Of a stretch of 64,000 bases of DNA, positions 38,767 to 49,190 are shown piece by piece; position 1 is the first letter of the stretch, and the number at the start of each line of letters is the position of its first letter. The stretch covers positions 620,001-684,000 of the forward strand of contig NZ_QGNX01000001.1 of assembly GCF_003265325.1 (NCBI RefSeq), written 5' to 3'. This stretch comes from Oceanibium sediminis. Its GTDB lineage: Bacteria; Pseudomonadota; Alphaproteobacteria; Rhodobacterales; Rhodobacteraceae. Both the position numbers and the translations under genes were made by a program. The notes beneath the pieces were generated by a model. The model had not been told where the DNA came from, made no database searches, and saw nothing but the letters and a program-made list of their open reading frames with translations.

Positions 38767-41317
38767 TGACGATACGCCCGGGCACGACGATCAGCTTTCG
38801 CACCGTCTGCCCGTCCAGGTACTTCTGCACCGTCGCGTCGGCCAGCGCCATTTCCTCCACCTGTTCCTTGGTGGCGTCGGCGGGGACCGAAAGCTCGGCG
38901 CGGCGTTTGCCGTTGATCTGCACCGGCATGACGATTTCACTGACCACGAGCAGGCTTTCGTCCGCGACCGGCCAAGGGGCCTGGGAAATCAGCCCCTCCT
39001 GTCCCAGGTGCTGCCAGATCTCCTCTGCCAGGTGCGGGGTGACCGGGGTCATCAGGCGCGCCATGATCAGCATCGCCTCGCGCCGCGCGGGCGAGGGTTT
39101 TGCCTTGGCGATGGCGCCGGTCAGCTCATAGAGCCGGGCGACCGCCTTGTTGAAGGCGAAATCCTCGATGTCGGACGTCATGTCCTTGATCGTGCGGTGC
39201 GTCAGGCGGCGCAGGCTGAGCGCCTCCTCACCCTCGGAGGTCGAGGGATCGTCGGCGCTCTGGCTGACTTCGTCAGCCAGGCGCCAGACCCGCTGCAGGT
39301 GCTTCCAGGCGGCGTCCGCGCCGGCGGCAGTCCATTCCACGTCCCGTTCCGGGGGACTGTCGGACATGACGAACCAGCGCGCAGTGTCCGCGCCGTATTG
39401 CGCCACGATGTCCTTGGGGTCGACGACGTTCTTCTTCGACTTGGACATCTTGATGATCGGCCCCACCTCGACAGCCGATCCGTTGGCCAGGGTCGCCCCT
39501 TCCTCGGTGCGGATGACCTGGTCGGGGCTGTGCCAGATGCGGGACCCGGACGGGCCGGGCGTGGAGTAGGTTTCGTGCGTGACCATGCCCTGGGTGAACA
39601 GCGCGTTGAACGGTTCCACCGCGTCCTTGGGCAGGTGCCCGGTCCGCTGCATGGCGCGCGCGAAGAAGCGCGAGTAGAGCAGGTGCAGGATCGCGTGCTC
39701 GACCCCGCCGATATACTGATCGACGTTCATCCAGTAGGCTACGTCGTCCGCTTCGGTCGGGGTGGTCGCACGGGGGGCGGTGAAGCGGGCGTAGTACCAG
39801 GACGAGTCCACGAAGGTGTCCATCGTGTCCGTTTCGCGCCGCGCCGCGCCGCCGCAGGACGGGCAGGTGCAGTCGCGGAACGTCGGGTGCCAGTCCAGCG
39901 GGTTGCCGGGGCGGTCAAAGGTGACGTCCTTGGGCAGTTCGATCGGCAGGTTTTCCTTGCGCTCGGGCACCACGCCGCAGGCGTCGCAGTGGATCACCGG
40001 GATCGGGCAACCCCAGTAGCGCTGGCGGGAAACGCCCCAGTCGCGCAGGCGGAACTTGGTCTGGCCGGTGCCAAGGCCCTTGGCTTCCATCCAGTCGATG
40101 GTTGCGTCGATCGCCTCCTGCCCGGTGGTGGTGGTGATGCCGGCGAAGTGGTCCACGTAGTCCACGGTTTCCGTCTTGGGCGGAACAAGCGCTTCGGTTC
40201 CGACGTCCGCTGTTTCGCCGGGCATGTGGAAGGCGTTGGCCACCGGCAGGTCGTATTTGCGCGCGAAGTCCAGGTCGCGCTGATCATGCGCCGGGCAGCC
40301 GAAGACCGCGCCCGAGCCGTAGTCCATCAGGACGAAGTTGCCGACCCAGACCGGCAGCGTCTGATCCGCGAAAACCGGGTGCTTCACGGTCAGCCCGGTG
40401 TCAAAGCCGCGCTTCTCGGCCTTTTCCAGCGCTTCTTCCGAGGTGCCGGTGCGGCGGCATTCCGTGTTGAACGCGGCGAGGTCGGCATTCTCTGCCTCAA
40501 GCGCGCGGGACAGCGGATGATCGGGTGAGATCGCTATGAAGCTGGCGCCGCGCAGCGTGTCGGGGCGCGTGGTGTAGCACAGGACGGAGTCATGCCCAGG
40601 CAGCGGCGTGCTCAGCTGGAACGGCAGTTCCAGCCCGCGGCTCTTGCCGATCCAGTTGGCCTGCATCAGGCGGACCTTCTCGGGCCAGTCCTCCAGCGTG
40701 TCGATGGCGTCGAGCAGCTCGTCCGCCATGTCCGAGATGCGGAAGAACCACTGGGTCAGTTCCTTGCGCTCGACCACCGCGCCAGAGCGCCAGCCGCGGC
40801 CGTTTTCGACCTGCTCGTTGGCGAGCACGGTCATGTCCACCGGGTCCCAGTTCACGACGGCCGTCTTACGGGCCACCAGTCCGGCGTTCATCATGTCGAT
40901 GAACAGGGCCTGCTGCTGACCGTAGTACTCGGGGTCGCAGGTCGCGAACTCTCGGCTCCAGTCGATGGACAGGCCAAGCGCCTTGAACTGGCCGCGCATG
41001 GTGTCGATGTTCTGGTACGTCCAGTCGCCGGGGTGCACCTTACGCTCCATGGCGGCGTTTTCCGCCGGCAGGCCGAAGGCGTCCCATCCCATGGGGTGCA
41101 GAACCGCAAAACCCTGCGCCGCCTTGTAGCGGGCAACCACGTCCCCCATCGTGTAGTTGCGCACGTGCCCCATGTGCAGCGCGCCCGAGGGGTAGGGAAA
41201 CATCTCAAGAACGTAATACTTGGGCTGGTCGGGGTTGCGGCGTGCTTCGAACACCCCGGCATCATCCCAGGCCTTCTGCCACTTGGGTTCAACGGCTTGC
41301 GCGTTGTATCGACTCAT
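38753..41317 (-). CDS. leuS: Leucyl-tRNA synthetase
   Basis: Class I aminoacyl-tRNA synthetase, 854 residues. HIGH motif is HMGH in [20 protein letters not shown]; the editing domain (CP1) and zinc ribbon ([21 protein letters not shown]) are present, and KMSKS appears in [17 protein letters not shown]. The C terminus ends [15 protein letters not shown]. It lies 73 bases after the DUF3576 lipoprotein gene on the same strand. Confidence 0.97.
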   Translation of the reverse strand: MSRYNAQAVEPKWQKAWDDAGVFEARRNPDQPKYYVLEMFPYPSGALHMGHVRNYTMGDVVARYKAAQGFAVLHPMGWDAFGLPAENAAMERKVHPGDWTYQNIDTMRGQFKALGLSIDWSREFATCDPEYYGQQQALFIDMMNAGLVARKTAVVNWDPVDMTVLANEQVENGRGWRSGAVVERKELTQWFFRISDMADELLDAIDTLEDWPEKVRLMQANWIGKSRGLELPFQLSTPLPGHDSVLCYTTRPDTLRGASFIAISPDHPLSRALEAENADLAAFNTECRRTGTSEEALEKAEKRGFDTGLTVKHPVFADQTLPVWVGNFVLMDYGSGAVFGCPAHDQRDLDFARKYDLPVANAFHMPGETADVGTEALVPPKTETVDYVDHFAGITTTTGQEAIDATIDWMEAKGLGTGQTKFRLRDWGVSRQRYWGCPIPVIHCDACGVVPERKENLPIELPKDVTFDRPGNPLDWHPTFRDCTCPSCGGAARRETDTMDTFVDSSWYYARFTAPRATTPTEADDVAYWMNVDQYIGGVEHAILHLLYSRFFARAMQRTGHLPKDAVEPFNALFTQGMVTHETYSTPGPSGSRIWHSPDQVIRTEEGATLANGSAVEVGPIIKMSKSKKNVVDPKDIVAQYGADTARWFVMSDSPPERDVEWTAAGADAAWKHLQRVWRLADEVSQSADDPSTSEGEEALSLRRLTHRTIKDMTSDIEDFAFNKAVARLYELTGAIAKAKPSPARREAMLIMARLMTPVTPHLAEEIWQHLGQEGLISQAPWPVADESLLVVSEIVMPVQINGKRRAELSVPADATKEQVEEMALADATVQKYLDGQTVRKLIVVPGRIVNVVV

Positions 41318-41390
41318 CTTTTCTTGCTTTCGCCATTCGGTTCACTGCCAGGCGCAGTGCTTCGGTGTCTGGTTTCGCCGGGGCGGGACG

Positions 41391-41882
41391 TCAGCGTCTG
41401 TCCGCGGCGACCGTCAGTTGCCGTGCGCGTGTCAGGATCGCATCCTCGATCTGTTCGGCCACGGCATCGGTCACGGCAAGCGCGCGTCCGCCGGACTGCC
41501 GGAACACCGCCACCCTGAGCGAGCGGGCCTCCAGCGCGGGACCGGTGACGTAGACGGTCGAGCGGTACACCCCGCTGCTGCCGTTCACCCGCCCCCAACC
41601 GGTGGAGATCACGCCCGAGAACGGGTCCACCGCTTCGAGCGGCAGGAACGACAGAACGTCGAGCGATGCGGTCCAGAGGTACTTGTTGACGTTGATTTCC
41701 CGGCTGGTGTCATTGCGACGGAACAGGTCCAGGATCGATTCCCGTTCGGCCTGTGCCGCAAGCGGGGTGTTCTGGCGCTGGCGTTCGACATTGTCGCGCC
41801 GGGCGCCCTCATCCCCCGAGCAGGCAGACAATGCCAGCACGGCGGCCATGGCGGCGAGTATCGATTTGCCCCGTTGCATCAT
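41391..41882 (-). CDS. DUF3576 lipoprotein
   Basis: A 163-residue predicted lipoprotein: signal peptide with lipobox LALSAC (Cys21), then the DUF3576 body including VNKYLWTASLDVLSFLPLEAVDPFSGVISTGW. Function unknown, but the gene commonly precedes leuS-lptE in alphaproteobacteria, suggesting envelope biogenesis. Two tandem ATG codons (41882 and 41879) follow a GGGAG ribosome-binding site by five and eight bases; either may be used. A TATATATA stretch (41904-41911) may be its -10. Confidence 0.85.
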   Translation of the reverse strand: MMQRGKSILAAMAAVLALSACSGDEGARRDNVERQRQNTPLAAQAERESILDLFRRNDTSREINVNKYLWTASLDVLSFLPLEAVDPFSGVISTGWGRVNGSSGVYRSTVYVTGPALEARSLRVAVFRQSGGRALAVTDAVAEQIEDAILTRARQLTVAADRR

Positions 41883-42146
41883 GCGCACTCCCGAACTTGT
41901 CCCTATATATAGACGGCTCTCAGGGTGTATCGGCTGCCCCATGCCGGGACAAGGGTTTTCCCCTGTCGCATATAAAGGGGTGGTTTTTGCATATGTGACA
42001 TCGTTGCATCATCTTTTGCCCATCGAAAACCCATGCAGGGGGTTTGCTTGATTCTCTGGCCCATTACGCGCAATTACATCCTCGTACTCTACCGGGTGGG
42101 CCTGGATAGCGGTGCACCTTGAAACTTAGTAACTTGAGGGAAAACG

Positions 42147-43085
42147 ATGAAAAACGTTCTCTTCGCGACCTCGGCCCTCGTCAGCGTAGCTGGCGTAGCA
42201 CTGGCAGACGGTCATGCTGGCGTGGCTCTGAGCGGCTCCGCCGAAATGGGCATCACCTATCTGGACGCCGGTGGTGTTGATAACACCGAATTCCACAACG
42301 ACATCGACGTGACGTTCACGCTGTCCGGTGCGACCGAAAACGGTCTGACCTTCGGCGCGTCCATCGACCTGGACGAAGCTGACGGTGGCGCAGTCATCGA
42401 ATCCGCCAACTCCGTGTTCATTTCTGGTTCCTTCGGCACCCTGTCCATGGGCGACGTTGACGGCGCCTACGACAAAGCTCACATCGAGCTGCCCGCTGGC
42501 GGTCTGAACGACGAAGCTGACCAGGCATCCGGTGGCGCTGGCCTCGACGGCACCTCCGATGGTGAGATCCTGCGTTACGACTACACCTACAGCGACTTCA
42601 CCGTTTCGGCATCGCTGGAGCTGGAAGGCACGGGCGCTGGCGGCGGTACCGTTGACAACATCTACGGCGTTGGTCTGGCCTACTCGGGCGACCTCGGCGC
42701 AGCATCTGTCGGCGTTGGCCTGAGCTTCCAGTACACCGAGACCAACGACGCGGTCCTCGGCAACGGTGAGCACACTGCAATCGGCGTTTCCGCATCCGTT
42801 GGCTTCGGCGACTTCGGCGTTCAGGGTACCTTCCAGACCTTCGATCAGCCCGCTGGCACCACCGACATCTTTGGCGGCGGCGCAACCTACTCCTCCGGCG
42901 CGATCGGTGTTGGTGCAGCTTACGAGCGCACCGAGCGCCCGACGTCCGAGCAGGACCTGATCCAGGGCTACATCACCTACGACCTGACCGGCGGTGCCGA
43001 ACTGGTTGGTGCAGCTTCCTACATCGACGACTCCGTGACTGGCGAAACGACTCGCGCTGGCTTCGGTCTGGGCCTGTCCTTCTAA
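42147..43085 (+). CDS. Outer-membrane porin
   Basis: A 312-residue Rhodobacter-type 16-strand porin: signal peptide MKNVLFATSALVSVAGVALA, mature protein starting DGHAGVALSGSAEMGITY, many alternating amphipathic β-strands, and a terminal phenylalanine (GFGLGLSF) as recognised by the Bam machinery. It forms a diffusion pore for small hydrophilic solutes. Codon use differs from neighbours (many GGT, GCT, TCC; few GCG), as expected for a very abundant protein. A good GAGGG ribosome-binding site precedes the ATG; the 264-base upstream region is AT-rich by local standards. Confidence 0.93.
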   Translation: MKNVLFATSALVSVAGVALADGHAGVALSGSAEMGITYLDAGGVDNTEFHNDIDVTFTLSGATENGLTFGASIDLDEADGGAVIESANSVFISGSFGTLSMGDVDGAYDKAHIELPAGGLNDEADQASGGAGLDGTSDGEILRYDYTYSDFTVSASLELEGTGAGGGTVDNIYGVGLAYSGDLGAASVGVGLSFQYTETNDAVLGNGEHTAIGVSASVGFGDFGVQGTFQTFDQPAGTTDIFGGGATYSSGAIGVGAAYERTERPTSEQDLIQGYITYDLTGGAELVGAASYIDDSVTGETTRAGFGLGLSF

Positions 43086-43112
43086 TAGGACCGACCTTGT
43101 CGCAAGACAGAG

Positions 43113-43141
43113 AGAGCGGGCTTCGGCCCGCTCTTTTCTTT
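43113..43141 (+). terminator. Intrinsic terminator after the porin gene
   Basis: GAGCGGGC (43114-43121) pairs with GCCCGCTC (43126-43133) around a TTCG tetraloop, followed by TTTTCTTTT; a textbook strong terminator. Confidence 0.92.
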
Positions 43142-43143
43142 TG

Positions 43144-43194
43144 GATGCACCATATTTTCCGGGTGCATCAAGGCTGAGGGCGTTGCGTACGCCC
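43144..43194. repeat. Two hairpins in the porin/dehydratase spacer
   Basis: GATGCACC/GGTGCATC (43144-43151 and 43162-43169) and GGGCGT/ACGCCC (43178-43183 and 43189-43194) form two further stems after the porin terminator. Neither has a T tract. They may be remnants of repeats or a back-up terminator for the convergent dehydratase gene. Confidence 0.4.
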
Positions 43195-43291
43195 CCGTTG
43201 GTTACGGGCGCAACCTCACACAAGGCGCCACGGGGCTGAGCCAGCCCGCGCCGTGCCCACCTGCGTTTCCCTTTAGCAAATCCCTTGATGC

Positions 43292-45175
43292 TCAGTGCGC
43301 GCGGACCCGAAGCGGGCTGTCCTCTTCGGAGACCGCGAAGCCGTCAACGCAGTCCGCAAGCCGGGCGCGCAACGCGGCGCTGTCGCCCTGGGCGATGATC
43401 TGCGCCAGGTCTGCCAGCAGGCGATCCGTCTCCGCCTCCGAAAGCTGGGACTCGGCGGCGCGCATGATCTTGGGGTGCGGCGTGGCGATCACGTTTTCCC
43501 CGATCAGCAACTCTTCGTACAGCTTTTCACCGGGTCGCAGACCCGTGGTCACGATCTCGATCTCGCCATCGGGGTTGTCCGCATCCCGCACCGTGAGGCC
43601 CGACAGGTCGATCAGGTTCCGCGCAAGGTCCATGATCTTCACCGGCTTGCCCATGTCCAGAACGAAGACATCCCCGCCCTCGGCGAAGGACCCGGCCAGC
43701 AGAACCAGCTGTGCCGCCTCCGGAATGGTCATGAAGTAGCGCGTGACGTCGGGGTGGGTCAGGGTAATCGGGCCGCCGGCCGCGATCTGCTGGCGGAACA
43801 GCGGAATCACCGAGCCGGACGAGCCGAGCACATTGCCAAAGCGCACCATGGTGAAGATCGTCCCCGGCGCGCGCACCGCCATATCCTGCACGATCAGCTC
43901 GGCGGCGCGCTTGGTGGCCCCCATCACGTTCGTCGGGCGCACCGCCTTGTCGGTCGAAATCAGGATGAACCGCTCCACCCCCGCCGCTGCGGCCGCCTGC
44001 GCCAGGCTTGCCGTGCCGAGGATGTTGTTCTGCGCCCCCTCAAGGGGGTTCGCCTCGACCAGGGGTACATGTTTGTAGGCGGCGGCATGCAACACGATCT
44101 CCACCCGGTAGCGGCTGAGCGTTTCCTGCACCCGCCGCCGGTCGGTGACCGAGCCGAGCACTGGGATGATCTCGGGCAACTCACCGCCGAGCGTGCGCAG
44201 CTCCATGTCCATGGCGTAAAGCGCGTATTCGCCCTGTTCGTACAGGATCAGGCGCGCGGGCCTGGCGGCGATTACCTGCCGCGTAAGTTCCGACCCGATG
44301 GAGCCCCCCGCCCCCGAGATCATGACCGTCTTGCCGGTATAGGCCGCCGCCACCTCTGGCGAGGACAGGTCCACCGCTTCACGCCCCAGCAGTTCATCGG
44401 GCGAGACGGGGCGCACCTGTTCTGACAGCGCCCGCCCGTCCAGCAGCTCGGTGATGGAGGGCAGAGTCTGCACCGACAGCCCGGTTTCGGCCAGGACACG
44501 CAGTTTCTGCCGCCGGATCGCGCCCGGAATCGACGGCATCGCCAAGATCACCTCCTGCGCGCCGGTCCGCTTGGCGATCTTCTCGATGTCGGTGGGCAGG
44601 AAGACGCGCAGACCCGCCACCTCCACCCGGCGCAGGGAGGGGTTGTCGTCGAGGAACCCCACCGGAACGACCGTGGCCGAGTTGCGCAGGGCTGCCACGA
44701 GCTGTTGGCCGGCCCCGCCCGCGCCATAGATCAGCACCGCCTTGCGCGGTGCGCGGCGGCCCTGGATTCGGTCGATCAGCCCCAGCAGCGTCAACCGGCT
44801 GACGACAGCGAGGATCAGGAAGACTCCGGCCCAGATGCCGGGCGCGGACCGCGGCTGGCCATAGTCGAGGAAGCTGTTCAGCGCCGCGATGGTCAGCGCC
44901 ATGATCAGCGCGAACTGCAACAGGCGCATCAGCGCGCGCTGCTCGAAACTGCGCAGCACGATGCGGGGAATCCCCATGATCCAGCTCAGCAACATCCCGA
45001 TGATCGGCGTGATGACGTAAAGTCCGAACCCCGGCTCAAGGAAACGCGTCGGCCAAAGCTCCCCCACGCGCAATTGCAGCGCGATGATCAGGGCAAGCAG
45101 CATCCACAGCCCGTCGAGCGCCAGCAGAAACAGCGCTTTCTGAGTCCGGGACAGGGAATCGTGCAGATGTTCCAT
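43292..45175 (-). CDS. Membrane-anchored nucleotide-sugar 4,6-dehydratase/epimerase (WbpM/CapD/PglF type)
   Basis: A 627-residue inner-membrane enzyme acting on UDP-GlcNAc-like sugars in surface polysaccharide synthesis. Four or five N-terminal transmembrane helices are followed by a first Rossmann domain (AVLIYGAGGAGQQLV) and a second catalytic SDR domain (VMISGAGGSIGSELTRQV). The motif STDKAVRPTNVMGATKR gives the Ser-Met-Lys triad of long-type WbpM enzymes instead of Ser-Tyr-Lys. I prefer the ATG at 45175, with AAGGAG three bases upstream, over the ATG at 45208, which has no ribosome-binding site. Divergent from the PAPS-synthesis gene. Confidence 0.92.
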   Translation of the reverse strand: MEHLHDSLSRTQKALFLLALDGLWMLLALIIALQLRVGELWPTRFLEPGFGLYVITPIIGMLLSWIMGIPRIVLRSFEQRALMRLLQFALIMALTIAALNSFLDYGQPRSAPGIWAGVFLILAVVSRLTLLGLIDRIQGRRAPRKAVLIYGAGGAGQQLVAALRNSATVVPVGFLDDNPSLRRVEVAGLRVFLPTDIEKIAKRTGAQEVILAMPSIPGAIRRQKLRVLAETGLSVQTLPSITELLDGRALSEQVRPVSPDELLGREAVDLSSPEVAAAYTGKTVMISGAGGSIGSELTRQVIAARPARLILYEQGEYALYAMDMELRTLGGELPEIIPVLGSVTDRRRVQETLSRYRVEIVLHAAAYKHVPLVEANPLEGAQNNILGTASLAQAAAAAGVERFILISTDKAVRPTNVMGATKRAAELIVQDMAVRAPGTIFTMVRFGNVLGSSGSVIPLFRQQIAAGGPITLTHPDVTRYFMTIPEAAQLVLLAGSFAEGGDVFVLDMGKPVKIMDLARNLIDLSGLTVRDADNPDGEIEIVTTGLRPGEKLYEELLIGENVIATPHPKIMRAAESQLSEAETDRLLADLAQIIAQGDSAALRARLADCVDGFAVSEEDSPLRVRAH

Positions 45176-45343
45176 AGGCTCCTTGTTCGTGCTTGCGGCC
45201 CTGGCCATGTTCTACGCAGTTTCCCGAAGAAGATGGCGGATTTTTAACGGATCGCACGGAGTTTTCGCCCATACCCGCCCCATGACGCGACCCGAACACC
45301 GAAACACCGCCCCAATCCGGGCCCAGTGGCGCTGCAATCCGTG

Positions 45344-45421
45344 GCCAAATGGGCGCGCATTGTCGCACGATCGGCCATTTGGCGCAGTGGCTTTGACCTC
45401 GCCATGCCACGCTGCTAGACG
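45344..45421 (+). promoter_or_regulatory. Candidate operator and promoter of the sulfate-activation gene
   Basis: TTGACC (45393-45398), 17 bases, TAGACG (45416-45421) could be the promoter. Just upstream lies a nine-base inverted repeat GCCAAATGG (45344-45352) and CCATTTGGC (45375-45383), about 30 bases centre to centre, in the position of an activator or repressor site. The regulator is unknown. The remaining 45176-45457 spacer shows no gene. Confidence 0.4.
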
Positions 45422-45457
45422 ACCGGCAACGCCCTACAGTTTCCTAGGACTCCATTC

Positions 45458-47164
45458 ATGAAAAACAACAATACAATGCCGATCTCTGAACTGTTCGTAT
45501 CTTACGACAGTGCCGAGAAACTGAAAAAGGAAGCGGGTGATCTGCTTTCCTGGGACCTGACTCCGCGCCAGATCTGTGACCTTGAACTGTTGATGAATGG
45601 CGGCTTCAACCCGCTGAAGGGATTCCTGGGCGAGGAAGACTACAACAGCGTCGTAGAAACCATGCGCCTGGCCGACGGCAGCCTCTGGCCGATGCCGATC
45701 ACGCTGGACGTCAACCAGGACTTTGCCGACAAGATCGAGCCGGGTCAGGACATTGCGCTGCGCGATCAGGAAGGCGTCATTCTGGCGATCCTTTCGGTAT
45801 CCGACAAGTACACCCCCAATAAATCGCGTGAGGCCGAGAAGGTCTTCGGCGCGGATGACGACGCGCATCCGGCGGTGAACTACCTGCACAACATCGCAGG
45901 CCCCGTCTACCTGGGCGGTCCGGTCACCGGCATCCAGCAGCCGATCCACTATGATTACCGTGGCCGGCGCAACACCCCGAACGAGTTGCGCGCATACTTC
46001 CGCAAGATGGGCTGGCGCCGCGTCGTAGCGTTCCAGACCCGCAACCCGCTGCACCGCGCGCACCAGGAACTGACGTTCCGCGCCGCGAAGGAAGCACAGG
46101 CCAACCTGCTGATCCACCCGGTCGTGGGCCTGACCAAGCCCGGCGATATCGACCATTTCACCCGCGTGCGCTGTTACGAGGCGGTGCTGGACAAGTACCC
46201 CAGCTCCACCACCTCGCTCAGCCTGCTGAACCTGGCGATGCGCATGGCCGGCCCGCGTGAGGCGGTGTGGCACGGCCTGATCCGCGCCAACCACGGCTGC
46301 ACGCATTTCATCGTCGGCCGCGATCACGCGGGCCCGGGCAAGAACAGCGCGGGCGAGGATTTCTACGGCCCCTACGACGCGCAGGAGCTGTTCAAGGAAT
46401 TCCAGGGCGAGATCGGCGTCGAAATGGTGGACTTCAAGCACATGGTCTATGTGCAGGAAAAGGCCCAGTACGAACCCGCTGACGAGGTTGAGGAAGGCAT
46501 GACCGTCCTCAACATCTCCGGCACGGAACTGCGCCGCCGCCTGTCCGAGGGGCTGGAAATCCCCGAGTGGTTCAGCTTCCCCGAGGTGGTGGAAGAACTG
46601 CGCCGCACCAAGCCGCCGCGCGCGAACCAGGGCTTCACGGTGTTCTTCACCGGCTTCTCCGGCTCGGGCAAGTCGACGATCGCCAACGCGCTGATGGTCA
46701 AGCTGATGGAACTGGGCGGCCGCCCGGTGACGCTGCTCGACGGCGACGTGGTGCGCAAGAACCTTAGCTCCGAGCTGGGTTTCTCGAAAGAGCATCGCGA
46801 CCTGAACATCCGCCGCATCGGTTATGTCGCCTCGGAAATCACCAAGAACGGCGGGATCGCCCTGTGCGCGCCGATCGCACCCTACATGGCGACGCGCCGC
46901 GCGGTGCGTGAGATGATCGAAAGCTACGGCACTTTCGTCGAGGTGCATGTCGCCACCTCCATCGAGGAGTGTGAAAAGCGGGACCGCAAGGGTCTTTACG
47001 CCTTGGCGCGGGCGGGCAAGATCAAGGAATTCACTGGTATTTCCGACCCCTATGAAGCCCCCACCAACGCCGAGTTGGTGATCGACACCGAGAACACCGA
47101 TGTCGACAACTGCGCGCACCAGGTGTTGCTGAAACTCGAAAGCCTTGGCCTGATCGCGGGCTGA
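45458..47164 (+). CDS. Bifunctional sulfate adenylyltransferase/adenylylsulfate kinase
   Basis: Fused ATP sulfurylase and APS kinase, 568 residues, making APS and then PAPS from sulfate and ATP. The N-terminal sulfurylase has [13 protein letters not shown] (catalytic HxxH-type loop) and [24 protein letters not shown]; the C-terminal kinase has P-loop GFSGSGKST (399-407), the [32 protein letters not shown] substrate segment and a complete lid. It resembles Sat-CysC (SatC) fusions and not the CysDN/CysC type. PAPS feeds sulfate reduction and sulfotransferases; one of the latter lies at 57.3-58.3 kb. Confidence 0.95.
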   Translation: MKNNNTMPISELFVSYDSAEKLKKEAGDLLSWDLTPRQICDLELLMNGGFNPLKGFLGEEDYNSVVETMRLADGSLWPMPITLDVNQDFADKIEPGQDIALRDQEGVILAILSVSDKYTPNKSREAEKVFGADDDAHPAVNYLHNIAGPVYLGGPVTGIQQPIHYDYRGRRNTPNELRAYFRKMGWRRVVAFQTRNPLHRAHQELTFRAAKEAQANLLIHPVVGLTKPGDIDHFTRVRCYEAVLDKYPSSTTSLSLLNLAMRMAGPREAVWHGLIRANHGCTHFIVGRDHAGPGKNSAGEDFYGPYDAQELFKEFQGEIGVEMVDFKHMVYVQEKAQYEPADEVEEGMTVLNISGTELRRRLSEGLEIPEWFSFPEVVEELRRTKPPRANQGFTVFFTGFSGSGKSTIANALMVKLMELGGRPVTLLDGDVVRKNLSSELGFSKEHRDLNIRRIGYVASEITKNGGIALCAPIAPYMATRRAVREMIESYGTFVEVHVATSIEECEKRDRKGLYALARAGKIKEFTGISDPYEAPTNAELVIDTENTDVDNCAHQVLLKLESLGLIAG

Positions 47165-47181
47165 TCCTCGGGATCATGCGA

Positions 47182-47219
47182 AGCCCGCCGCCCGAAAGGG
47201 CGGCGGGCTTCTGCGTTTT
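47182..47219 (+). terminator. Intrinsic terminator after the sulfate-activation gene
   Basis: A twelve-base perfect stem (47182-47193 with 47198-47209) closed by a GAAA tetraloop, followed by TTCTGCGTTTT. The stem is very strong, the T tract interrupted. Confidence 0.85.
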
Positions 47220-47288
47220 CAAGCATTGGGCAGATTGCCACTTTTCCTCACGCCGCAATGCCCTAATGTCTGGAACAGGGATCGTGGG

Positions 47289-49190
47289 GTGAAAATCGTG
47301 CCAGCGCGCAAAGTCTTGAATGTCGTTTTCCTCGCCGGGCTGAGCCTTGCGGCCGCCGTGGTGCCTGCTCAGGCCTTCGAGATTTTCGGCTTCAAGTTCG
47401 GCGAAGACGCCGACACCGCCCAGGTCGAGGTGATCGACCCACTGGCGTATGAGGTCACCTTCGACATTGCCAGCGATAGCAGCGCCATGCGCAGCGGGCT
47501 GCGCCAGTCCACCAGCCTGTGGACCGGCCGCGACACGCCTGCATCGGGCTCTGCTGGGCTGATCTCCTCGGCGCAGGGGGATTACCGCGCGCTTCTGGCG
47601 GCGCTTTATGCGCGCGGGCATTATTCCGGTGCGATCTCGATCCGGATCAACGGCCAGGAAGCGTCGAGCCTTCCCCTGACCCAGACCCTCAGCGTCCCTG
47701 CGCTGGTCGAGGTGCGGATCGATCCCGGCCCGCAGTTCAAATTCGGCCGGACCGACTTCATCAACCCGGCCCCGCGCCATTCCGTTCCGCTTGAGACCCC
47801 CGCCCAAGACCGTTTCGTGCTTGGCGCGCCGGCCCGGGCCGACGTGGTCGACGCTGCCGGAGAGGAGGAAGTCACCGACTTCCGCTATGCCGGCTATCCC
47901 AAGGCCCGCGTCGCCGAGCGCGAGGTGATCGCGGATCACCGCCAGAACGTGCTGGACGTGACCATCCGCATGGATCCGGGCCGCGCCGCACGTTTCGGCG
48001 CCGTGGGCGTCGGGCAGACCGGCGGGATCGACCCGGAATTCATCCGCTACATGGCCGATATCCCCGAAGGCGCGCCATTCAATCCGGCCGCCATCGAACG
48101 CGCGGTGAGCCGACTCAATCGCCTGCGCGTGTTCCGCGCGGTGCGCGTCGAGGAAGCGGAAACGATCAACCCGGACGGCACCCTGCCGCTGACCATTGAA
48201 ACCGTGCCGCGCAAGGCGCGCCGCTTCGGCGTGGGCGCGACGCTTTCCTCGATCGAGGGGATCGGCGTCGAAGGCTACTGGCTGCACCGCCAGATCGGCG
48301 ACCGGGCCGAACGTCTGCGCTTCTCAGGCTCCGTCGCGGGCATCGGCGCGGAATCCAACCCGGAAAATTACGACTATGCGCTAGGCGTGAGGTTCACGCG
48401 CCCCGGCACGTTCGATCCGGACAACGACCTTGTCCTGGAAGCCAATGTGAAGCAGGAGGTGTTCGAGACCTATCTCGAGCGCACCCTCGACGGCAGCGTC
48501 GGACTGACCCGGCGCTTCAATGACCGGCTCGAAGGGTCCGTCGCCTTCGCGCTGGCCTATTCCGAGATCGAGGACGATTTCGGCAAGGAACGTTTCCTGA
48601 TCTCCTCGCTGCCGGTCGAGCTGACCTATGACAAGCGGGACAACGTGCTTGATCCGACGACCGGGTATTACATCAGCGGAGAGTTGCGCCCGTTCTACGA
48701 GGTGGAATTCGAAACCCTCGCCCTGCGCGCCGAGATCGAGGGTCGCACCTATTTCGAGCTGGTCGAGGATCGCACCGTCATCGCCCTGCGCGCGGCCTAT
48801 GGCGGCCTGTTCGGGGAAGACCTCGGCAACGCGCCCGCCAGCCTGAAGTTCTTCACCGGGGGCGGCGGATCGGTGCGCGGCTATGCCTACCGCTCTATCG
48901 GACTGGATTTGAACGGGGACACGATCGGCGGGGAATCCAAGGTCGAAGGCAGCGTCGAGCTGCGCCAGCGGTTCGGCAACAGCTTCGGCGTCACCGTCTT
49001 CGCGGACGCGGGGCTTGTCAGCGCCTCGGCCTTTCCGGACGGGGACACGGACCTGCAGATCGGCGCCGGGGCGGGCATTCGCTATTACTCCGGCCTTGGC
49101 CCGTTACGCCTTGACCTGGCAACGCCCATCGATCCGCGCGACGGGGACCCGAACGTCGCCGTCTACATCGGCATAGGGCAGGCATTCTGA
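47289..49190 (+). CDS. tamA: Autotransporter assembly complex protein TamA (BamA/Omp85 superfamily)
   Basis: Outer-membrane β-barrel of the TAM complex, 633 residues. A signal peptide (VVFLAGLSLAAAVVPAQA) is followed by POTRA domains (about residues 60-270, e.g. YRALLAALYARGHYSGAISIRING) and a C-terminal 16-strand barrel including SVRGYAYRSIGLD, the VRGF/Y-type lid motif, and a terminal phenylalanine (YIGIGQAF). The GTG at 47289 gives a compact signal peptide; the frame extends 21 codons further upstream but without sense. Its TGATG overlap with tamB shows translational coupling. Confidence 0.93.
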   Translation: MKIVPARKVLNVVFLAGLSLAAAVVPAQAFEIFGFKFGEDADTAQVEVIDPLAYEVTFDIASDSSAMRSGLRQSTSLWTGRDTPASGSAGLISSAQGDYRALLAALYARGHYSGAISIRINGQEASSLPLTQTLSVPALVEVRIDPGPQFKFGRTDFINPAPRHSVPLETPAQDRFVLGAPARADVVDAAGEEEVTDFRYAGYPKARVAEREVIADHRQNVLDVTIRMDPGRAARFGAVGVGQTGGIDPEFIRYMADIPEGAPFNPAAIERAVSRLNRLRVFRAVRVEEAETINPDGTLPLTIETVPRKARRFGVGATLSSIEGIGVEGYWLHRQIGDRAERLRFSGSVAGIGAESNPENYDYALGVRFTRPGTFDPDNDLVLEANVKQEVFETYLERTLDGSVGLTRRFNDRLEGSVAFALAYSEIEDDFGKERFLISSLPVELTYDKRDNVLDPTTGYYISGELRPFYEVEFETLALRAEIEGRTYFELVEDRTVIALRAAYGGLFGEDLGNAPASLKFFTGGGGSVRGYAYRSIGLDLNGDTIGGESKVEGSVELRQRFGNSFGVTVFADAGLVSASAFPDGDTDLQIGAGAGIRYYSGLGPLRLDLATPIDPRDGDPNVAVYIGIGQAF

